From NCBI GenBank assembly GCA_003281605.1, contig QCBM01000004.1:106598-170597 (forward strand): 64,000 nucleotides of DNA. The letters run 5' to 3'. Within the stretch, counting starts at the first letter, position 1, and each line of letters starts with the position of its first letter. Source of the stretch: Prochlorococcus sp. AG-347-I06 (lineage in GTDB: Bacteria; Cyanobacteriota; Cyanobacteriia; PCC-6307; Cyanobiaceae). The position numbers and the translations under genes were made by a program. This document shows, one piece after another, positions 59,305 through 64,000 of the stretch. The notes beneath the pieces were generated by a model, which had not been told where the DNA came from, did not search any database, and saw only the letters and a program-made list of their open reading frames with translations.

Positions 59305-59904
59305 ATGAAGACAAACTTAAGATTAATAGGTGGTAAAAAACTCAAAAGTCCAAATAATTCTTATACCAGACCTACAACTTTGAGAGTGAGAGAAGCTGTA
59401 TTTAATATACTGAACAGAAGAGTTGAAAACAGTAACTGGTTAGATTTATTTAGTGGAACAGGGGCCATATCTTGTGAAGCCTATAATCACGGGGCAAGAA
59501 AAATACTTTCAATTGAAAAAAACAAAATCAACTCAAAAATTTGCTTAGAAAATTTACTCTCGTTGGAGAACATAGATAATAGGAGAAATGATATCGAAGT
59601 TATTTGTAAAGACGTTTTGAAATGGACAAAACCTAATTATGAGAGAAACTTATCATCTAGAAATATGGATTTAAACAAATTAAAATTTGATTTTGTTTAT
59701 CTTGATCCTCCATACGATGTAGATTTCCATGAATTAGTTTTAAATCAATTATTTAATTGTAATATTTTAAAAAAAGATTCAACAGTTATTTGTGAACATT
59801 CTCCAGAACTTTTTATTAAAAAAAGTACTTTGTGGGAAACTATAGATGTACGAAATTATGGGCAATCAAGATTAACATTTTTAATCAATGTCCAGCATCC
59901 CTGA
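59305..59904 (+). CDS. rsmD: 16S rRNA (guanine966-N2)-methyltransferase RsmD
   Basis: A 199-residue methyltransferase with [20 protein letters not shown], the SAM loop [22 protein letters not shown] and the amino-methyltransferase motif [11 protein letters not shown] (DPPY). It modifies G966 of 16S rRNA. The length is typical. Its last 24 bases (59881-59904) overlap the end of petG on the other strand. Confidence 0.92.
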   Translation: MKTNLRLIGGKKLKSPNNSYTRPTTLRVREAVFNILNRRVENSNWLDLFSGTGAISCEAYNHGARKILSIEKNKINSKICLENLLSLENIDNRRNDIEVICKDVLKWTKPNYERNLSSRNMDLNKLKFDFVYLDPPYDVDFHELVLNQLFNCNILKKDSTVICEHSPELFIKKSTLWETIDVRNYGQSRLTFLINVQHP

Positions 59905-60000
59905 ACCTCTTCTGTATTGATTCCATGCGCTTACGAATAATCCAAGAAGAGTTATTGGAACTAAACCTAAAACAATTCCACATAGAAGAGGCTCGATCAT
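59881..60000 (-). CDS. petG: Cytochrome b6-f complex subunit PetG
   Basis: A 39-residue protein starting at ATG 59998-60000, [20 protein letters not shown], then a short [10 protein letters not shown] basic end, is a near-canonical PetG. One membrane span lies at about residues 4-25. PetG is needed for assembly and stability of the b6-f complex in the thylakoid. A longer in-frame extension to 60165 is not coding: PetG always starts at MIEP and the extension overlaps the opposing cytochrome gene. It overlaps the rsmD 3' end by 24 bases, tail to tail. Confidence 0.95.
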   Translation of the reverse strand: MIEPLLCGIVLGLVPITLLGLFVSAWNQYRRGSGMLDID

Positions 60001-60055
60001 TTTTTTGCCTTTTTTGAATTTCTTACTCACAATTGTTACATAGAGACTATTTTTT

Positions 60056-60442
60056 GTGTCAACATCTTCATCAACTGCAGCAGAAAGAGACTTTAAGAGA
60101 GAATTCTTAAAGATTGTTTTTGTTGTATTTGGGGTTTTTTTGATTTGTTTTTCAATATTTTTCATAAATCATCATGAAAATAACAAGTATATTATTGAAA
60201 CTCTTGAGCTTAATGGCTCTGCTGAGGAAGGAGATGCTCTTTTTAAGATAAATTGTGTTGGATGTCATGGAATTACAGCGAGAGGATTAGTGGGACCAGA
60301 CTTACACTCAATAACTCAACGTTTGAACGATAAAGAGATAATAAAACAAGTTACTGGAGGCCTGACTCCTCCTATGCCAAGTTTTGAAATTGATCCTATA
60401 AATATGTCCAATTTATTAAAATATCTTCATAGCCTTGAATGA
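60056..60442 (+). CDS. Membrane-anchored c-type cytochrome (CytM-like)
   Basis: A 128-residue protein from GTG 60056. One N-terminal span (about 18-37) is followed by a single heme-c domain with CVGCH at residues 67-71, [13 protein letters not shown], and [10 protein letters not shown] with the probable methionine ligand. The size, anchor and b6-f neighbour are consistent with cytochrome cM, whose role in cyanobacterial electron flow or regulation of photosynthesis is disputed. It is divergent from petG with 55 bases between starts and ends in a 4-base ATGA overlap with the next gene. Confidence 0.82.
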   Translation: MSTSSSTAAERDFKREFLKIVFVVFGVFLICFSIFFINHHENNKYIIETLELNGSAEEGDALFKINCVGCHGITARGLVGPDLHSITQRLNDKEIIKQVTGGLTPPMPSFEIDPINMSNLLKYLHSLE

Positions 60443-61188
60443 TTTTGGGAAAAAATTTTTCTAATTTAAAGGTAATTTTAGTTGAACCAAATGGCCCTTT
60501 AAATGTAGGAAGCGTTGCTAGATTATGCAGTAATTTTGAAGTTGATGAATTAAGAATTGTTGCTCCTAAATGCGACATATTTTCTTTAGAAGCAAGAAAA
60601 ATGGCTCTTAAAGGTCAAAAATTCCTTAAACATTGTAAGGTTTTTGATGATCTTCAAAAAGCAATTTTTGACTGTGATTTGGTTCTAGCCTCTTGTGGAA
60701 GGATTGATGTAAATAAAGATTCATTTTTTGTATCTTCTGAGGATATATTTGATTGGACTTTATCCTTTAAAAAGATAAACAATTTAGCAATTATATTTGG
60801 AAGAGAAGATAGTGGTTTAACTAACAATGAATTGCTTTTGGCAAATAAAACTTTTAATATTCCAACTTCTCAGGATAATCCTTCATTAAATCTTTCTCAC
60901 GCTGTTTCAATAGCTTTGTATGAGTTAAATAAGTCTTCAAAAAGAAACTTTGATCAAGAACTAAAAGTTTTTAATCTTGCATCATCAAAACAAATTCATG
61001 ATTCGTTTTTGGAGATAGAGGAATTACTTTTGAAGGTTGGATATCTTTTAAAACATACTTCTAAGGCAAAAATCACTAAATTTAAGAATTTTATTTTGAG
61101 GTCAAATACATCAATGCATGAAATAAATGTTTTAAGAGGAATTGTCCATCAAATAAACTGGTTTTTGAACAATTCAAAAAGAAACTAG
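60439..61188 (+). CDS. SpoU/TrmH-family RNA 2'-O-methyltransferase, TrmJ-like
   Basis: A 249-residue protein whose start LKVILVEPNGPLNVGSVARL is the TrmJ/TrmH type-1 motif, followed by ALIF-like sections NLAIIFGREDSGLTNNEL and NIPTSQDNPSLNLSHAVSIALYEL, the trefoil-knot motifs 2 and 3. The C-terminal ~80 residues are a helical extension. TrmJ methylates residue 32 of some tRNAs; the specific target here is inferred. The start overlaps the cytochrome stop by 4 bases. Confidence 0.88.
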   Translation: MILGKNFSNLKVILVEPNGPLNVGSVARLCSNFEVDELRIVAPKCDIFSLEARKMALKGQKFLKHCKVFDDLQKAIFDCDLVLASCGRIDVNKDSFFVSSEDIFDWTLSFKKINNLAIIFGREDSGLTNNELLLANKTFNIPTSQDNPSLNLSHAVSIALYELNKSSKRNFDQELKVFNLASSKQIHDSFLEIEELLLKVGYLLKHTSKAKITKFKNFILRSNTSMHEINVLRGIVHQINWFLNNSKRN

Positions 61189-61310
61189 CTACATAATCAA
61201 TTAAGTTAGATTTTATTTATTTGTAGTTTTAATTTGAAAGGGATATTTACTAAAAACATTTTCTGAAGTAACATCTATTGATTATTTGAATATTTAAGAA
61301 AACTAAAACT

Positions 61311-62399
61311 GTGCCTACAACAAAGAAAAGAAGAGTTTTCCCCTTTACAGCTGTAATTGGCCAAGAAGAAATGAAATTGGCTCTCTTGTTAAATGTTATT
61401 GATCCAAGAATTGGAGGCGTGATGATAATGGGTGATAGAGGCACTGGAAAGTCAACTACAATAAGAGCCTTAGCTGATTTGTTGCCTGCAATTGATGTTG
61501 TTAAAGACGATCCATACAATAGTTCTTTAGTCGATCCTGATTTACAAAGTAAAGAAGTTTTGGAAAAAATTATTGAAGGAGAAAATCTAGAGAGTGTTCA
61601 AAAACAAGTACCTATGGTTGACTTGCCATTAGGGGCTACTGAAGACAGACTTTGTGGAACCATTGATATAGAGAAGGCTTTGAGTGAAGGTGTTAAGGCA
61701 TTTGAACCAGGATTATTAGCAAAAGCTAATAGGGGTTTACTTTATGTAGATGAAGTTAATTTACTTGATGACCATTTAGTCGATGTACTCTTAGATTCGG
61801 CTGCTTCAGGATGGAATACAGTTGAAAGAGAGGGAGTGTCAGTTCGACATCCTGCTAGATTTGTCCTTATTGGTTCAGGAAATCCAGAAGAAGGTGAATT
61901 AAGACCTCAACTATTAGATAGGTTTGGAATGAGTGTTGAGGTTAAGACAGTTAGAGATGCTGAATTAAGAGTAAAGGTTGTAGATCAAAGAACTTCTTTT
62001 GACGATAATCCTGATGAGTTTTCATTGAGCGTTGAGAAACAACAGGATGAACTTCAACAAAAAGTTATTAAAGCACAAGAAATATTAAATTCTGTTCAAA
62101 TGGACGATGACCTAAGATTGAATATTTCTGCAATCTGCGGAGAACTAGATGTAGACGGTTTACGTGGAGATATAGTTACGAATCGATCAGCAAGGGCAAT
62201 TGCAGCCTTTGAGGGAAGAACTGAAGTGCAAGAAGATGATATAGCAAGAGTTATTTCTTGCTCTTTAAGACATAGACTAAGAAAAGATCCCTTAGAACAA
62301 GTTGATTCAGGCGAAAGAGTTATTCAAGCTTTTTGTAAAGTATTTGATTTAGATGAAAAAGAAAATCTTTCAAAATTTCAATTGTCTGCAGAAGCTTAA
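61311..62399 (+). CDS. chlI: Magnesium chelatase ATPase subunit I
   Basis: A 362-residue AAA+ protein: [18 protein letters not shown], Walker [10 protein letters not shown] at 41-49, a [19 protein letters not shown] insertion, Walker [16 protein letters not shown], sensor [19 protein letters not shown] and sensor-2 region [13 protein letters not shown]. ChlI powers Mg insertion into protoporphyrin IX with ChlD/ChlH, the first step of the chlorophyll branch. The start is GTG 61311. A 122-base gap upstream presumably has its promoter. ruvC follows after 5 bases. Confidence 0.96.
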   Translation: MPTTKKRRVFPFTAVIGQEEMKLALLLNVIDPRIGGVMIMGDRGTGKSTTIRALADLLPAIDVVKDDPYNSSLVDPDLQSKEVLEKIIEGENLESVQKQVPMVDLPLGATEDRLCGTIDIEKALSEGVKAFEPGLLAKANRGLLYVDEVNLLDDHLVDVLLDSAASGWNTVEREGVSVRHPARFVLIGSGNPEEGELRPQLLDRFGMSVEVKTVRDAELRVKVVDQRTSFDDNPDEFSLSVEKQQDELQQKVIKAQEILNSVQMDDDLRLNISAICGELDVDGLRGDIVTNRSARAIAAFEGRTEVQEDDIARVISCSLRHRLRKDPLEQVDSGERVIQAFCKVFDLDEKENLSKFQLSAEA

Positions 62400-62404
62400 T
62401 TACA

Positions 62405-62878
62405 GTGAGAATAATTGGGATTGACCCTGGATTAGCTAGAGTCGGTTATGGAATTATTGAAATAAAAAATGAAAAAAAGATATTATTAGATTGTGGTGTC
62501 ATTGAGACAGGTAAAGATAAAAAAGAAGAAGATAGACTTTATGAGATATTCCAAGATCTTAATGAATTAATAAATCATTGGAATCCAACATCAGCGGCGG
62601 TAGAAAAATTTTTCTTTTACAGATCAAGCAATACCATAAGTGTGGTGCAGGCTAGAGGCGTAATTATGATGGTGTTGGCCTCAAAAAAAATTCATGTCAG
62701 TGAATATTCTCCTGCGCAGATAAAATTAACCATTGCTGGGTCTGGAAAAGCATCTAAGAAAGAAGTTCTTGATGCAGTTATGTATAGCTTAGAACTTACA
62801 AAACCTCCAAAACCTGATGATTCAGCAGATGCCTTGGCCATAGCTCTCACAAAACTAAATGAAGATGGCATCAACTGA
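62405..62878 (+). CDS. ruvC: Holliday junction resolvase RuvC
   Basis: A 157-residue nuclease with the RNase H-like start [14 protein letters not shown] (catalytic Asp), then [14 protein letters not shown] with a glutamate, and [25 protein letters not shown], ending [12 protein letters not shown], holding the remaining acids. The start is GTG 62405. It cuts four-way junctions made by RuvAB. The 5-base gap to chlI suggests co-transcription. Confidence 0.95.
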   Translation: MRIIGIDPGLARVGYGIIEIKNEKKILLDCGVIETGKDKKEEDRLYEIFQDLNELINHWNPTSAAVEKFFFYRSSNTISVVQARGVIMMVLASKKIHVSEYSPAQIKLTIAGSGKASKKEVLDAVMYSLELTKPPKPDDSADALAIALTKLNEDGIN

Positions 62879-62887
62879 AGATTCAAT

Positions 62888-63445
62888 ATGAATATTTCTG
62901 AAAAAAAGAAATTGGAGAGGCATTCCTTTAGAAAACTTAGGGATGAGATTTCTCTAAATCAAAGAGAAAATGTAGTGAAGAATGTAAAATTATATGTTGA
63001 TTCATCTATTAAGGAATATAAAAATAATGGTTACATAGCAATATATTGGCCTCTAAGAAATGAAGTAGATATTAGAAGTCTTAAGGAAAAATTTTCTTTA
63101 GCTTTGCCCAGATGTAAAGATAAAAATGAATTACTATTTCATCCATGGGATGAAGAACCTCTCACAAAAGATTCAGAGGGGATACTAAGTCCAAATAACT
63201 CTTTTTCATTAAGTTATAACCAGATAAGTATGATTCTTGTCCCATGTCTTTCTGTAGATAAAAATTTAACAAGATTAGGTTATGGAGGAGGTTATTTTGA
63301 TAAATTAAGGACAGATAATAATTGGAGAAATGTTCCATGCATTGGAGTATTAACTTCCAATTGTGTAAGTACGGTTCCATTGACCAGAGCTGATTGGGAT
63401 ATTCCTTTATCAGGGTTTATCACAGAAAAAGAAATATTTGTATAA
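62888..63445 (+). CDS. 5-formyltetrahydrofolate cyclo-ligase family
   Basis: A 185-residue protein with IAIYWPLRNEVDIRSL, LILVPCLSVDKNLTRLGYGGGYFDKLR, the G-Y-G-G-G-Y-[FY]-D motif binding ATP/folate phosphate, then VLTSNCVSTVPLTRADWDIPL. It converts 5-formyl-THF to methenyl-THF and so recovers a storage form of folate. The N-terminal LERHSFRKLRDEISLN motif is typical of the family. Confidence 0.9.
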   Translation: MNISEKKKLERHSFRKLRDEISLNQRENVVKNVKLYVDSSIKEYKNNGYIAIYWPLRNEVDIRSLKEKFSLALPRCKDKNELLFHPWDEEPLTKDSEGILSPNNSFSLSYNQISMILVPCLSVDKNLTRLGYGGGYFDKLRTDNNWRNVPCIGVLTSNCVSTVPLTRADWDIPLSGFITEKEIFV

Positions 63446-63482
63446 TAGAAGACTTATAAAGCGATGAATTTATAGTTTAAAA

Positions 63483-63902
63483 ATGGAAAATCAGGAAAAA
63501 TACGATAATTTATCAAGATTAGTAGAAAAGTTGAAGAAATCAGGAGATCCAAAAAGAAAATATGAATACATTTTGTGGTTAGGAAAAAAATTGAAGGAAC
63601 CAAATAATGAAATCCTTGTTGAAGAAAATAAAGTTAAGGGATGCGTTTCAGAAGTTTTTGTTAAGGCAAATATTAAAGGGGGTAAATTATTTTGGGAAGG
63701 ATATTCTGATGCCCTAATAACCAAGGGTCTATTAGCATTTTTGATTACTGGGTTAAATGAATTAACCCCAAATGATGTTGTTAAAATAGATAAGAAATTT
63801 ATTGAAGATACTGGTTTGAGATCAAGCCTAACTCCTTCTCGGTCAAATGGTTTTTTAAATATATTGTTGAAAATGCAGTCTCAAGCAAATGAATTTTTGT
63901 AG
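63483..63902 (+). CDS. sufE: Cysteine desulfuration protein SufE
   Basis: A 139-residue protein with YEYILWLGKKL and the sulfur-accepting cysteine in VKGCVSEVFVKA (about residue 49), SDALITKGLLAFLIT and a FLNILLKMQSQA end. SufE takes persulfide from SufS and passes it to the SufBCD scaffold. It is separated from the cyclo-ligase by 37 bases. The homoserine dehydrogenase gene starts 44 bases later. Confidence 0.92.
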   Translation: MENQEKYDNLSRLVEKLKKSGDPKRKYEYILWLGKKLKEPNNEILVEENKVKGCVSEVFVKANIKGGKLFWEGYSDALITKGLLAFLITGLNELTPNDVVKIDKKFIEDTGLRSSLTPSRSNGFLNILLKMQSQANEFL

Positions 63903-63946
63903 GCCTAATAATATAAAATTAAATTCAAAGTTAAAAGAAAGAAAAA

Positions 63947-64000
63947 ATGAGAAGATGCAAAATTGGGATTGTAGGTTTTGGAACTGTAGGTTCAGGGATT
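63947..64000 (+). CDS. hom: Homoserine dehydrogenase, 5' end (partial)
   Basis: From ATG 63947 the visible 18 residues, MRRCKIGIVGFGTVGSGI, form the first strand and glycine-rich turn (G-x-G-x-x-G) of a dinucleotide fold; this start is characteristic of homoserine dehydrogenase. A purine-rich AAAGAAAGAAAAA precedes the ATG. The gene runs off the window edge, so other NAD(P)-binding oxidoreductases cannot be excluded. Confidence 0.65.
   Translation, partial: MRRCKIGIVGFGTVGSGI

Noticed and set aside
60001..60165. N-terminal extension of petG
   Set aside because: PetG starts at MIEP; the extra 55 residues are antisense to the cytochrome gene.

Overview
The window is a stretch of cyanobacterial chromosome, almost certainly from a high-light-adapted Prochlorococcus. 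The DNA is very AT-rich, genes are tightly packed on both strands, and no gap without a gene exceeds about 250 bases. The gene set is that of an oxygenic phototroph: Ycf54 and ChlI (chlorophyll synthesis), PetG and ferredoxin-NADP reductase (electron transport), a CyanoP-type PsbP lipoprotein, lycopene beta-cyclase, the clock kinase SasA, and the picocyanobacterial small RNA Yfr1 in its usual place between a guaB-type gene and trxA. No phycobilisome structural gene is present. The ferredoxin-NADP reductase lacks the phycobilisome-linker domain, which fits Prochlorococcus. I see no rRNA, insertion sequence, prophage or CRISPR array.

Layout. 1-2 kb: the tail of a small gene, then on the minus strand a CGFS glutaredoxin with BolA, a secreted helical protein and a PlsC acyltransferase. 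2.1-12.2 kb (+): pdxJ, ycf54, then recC, a membrane methyltransferase-like gene, recB and recD. 12.3-18.3 kb: a DEAD-box RNA helicase behind a hairpin leader, a small secreted protein, an MsbA-like ABC exporter, CyanoP (-), recR and lipA. 18.3-23.9 kb (-): a compact run lysA, cdaA, uppS, bioB, trhO and an unknown gene. 24-29 kb (+): rimI, clpC, a glycerol-dehydrogenase-like gene and an alpha/beta hydrolase. 29-38 kb: cdsA and a PLP decarboxylase (-), a UbiB-family kinase and a RodZ-like protein (+), malQ (-), prs (+), two poorly known proteins (-).

37.7-49.4 kb: sasA, tRNA-Glu, a START-like protein, petH, then zwf-opcA-cobB; opposite them a DUF212 protein, crtE and folD; then a PgpH-type HD phosphohydrolase and a small membrane protein. 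49.4-56.8 kb: leuA (-), a GH57 branching enzyme (+), crtL and gyrA (-). 56.9-64 kb: guaB3, Yfr1, trxA, hisH, rsmD, petG (-), a membrane-anchored cytochrome c, a SpoU-type RNA methyltransferase, chlI, ruvC, 5-formyl-THF cyclo-ligase, sufE and the start of homoserine dehydrogenase.

Functional links. Both a diadenylate cyclase (CdaA) and a candidate c-di-AMP hydrolase (PgpH type, without its extracellular domain) are here, with CdaA between genes for diaminopimelate/lysine and undecaprenyl-phosphate metabolism. The oxidative pentose phosphate entry (zwf-opcA), glycogen enzymes (GH57, malQ) and SasA are all tied to day/night carbon metabolism. tRNA-Glu, ChlI and Ycf54 bear on tetrapyrrole synthesis. 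Most of the window is conserved core genome. The parts most worth a second look are the Yfr1 locus with an upstream complementary element, the hairpin covering the helicase start site, the methyltransferase inside recC-recB, the PetH N-terminus, and a CpcS/CpeS-like protein in an apparently phycobilisome-free cell.
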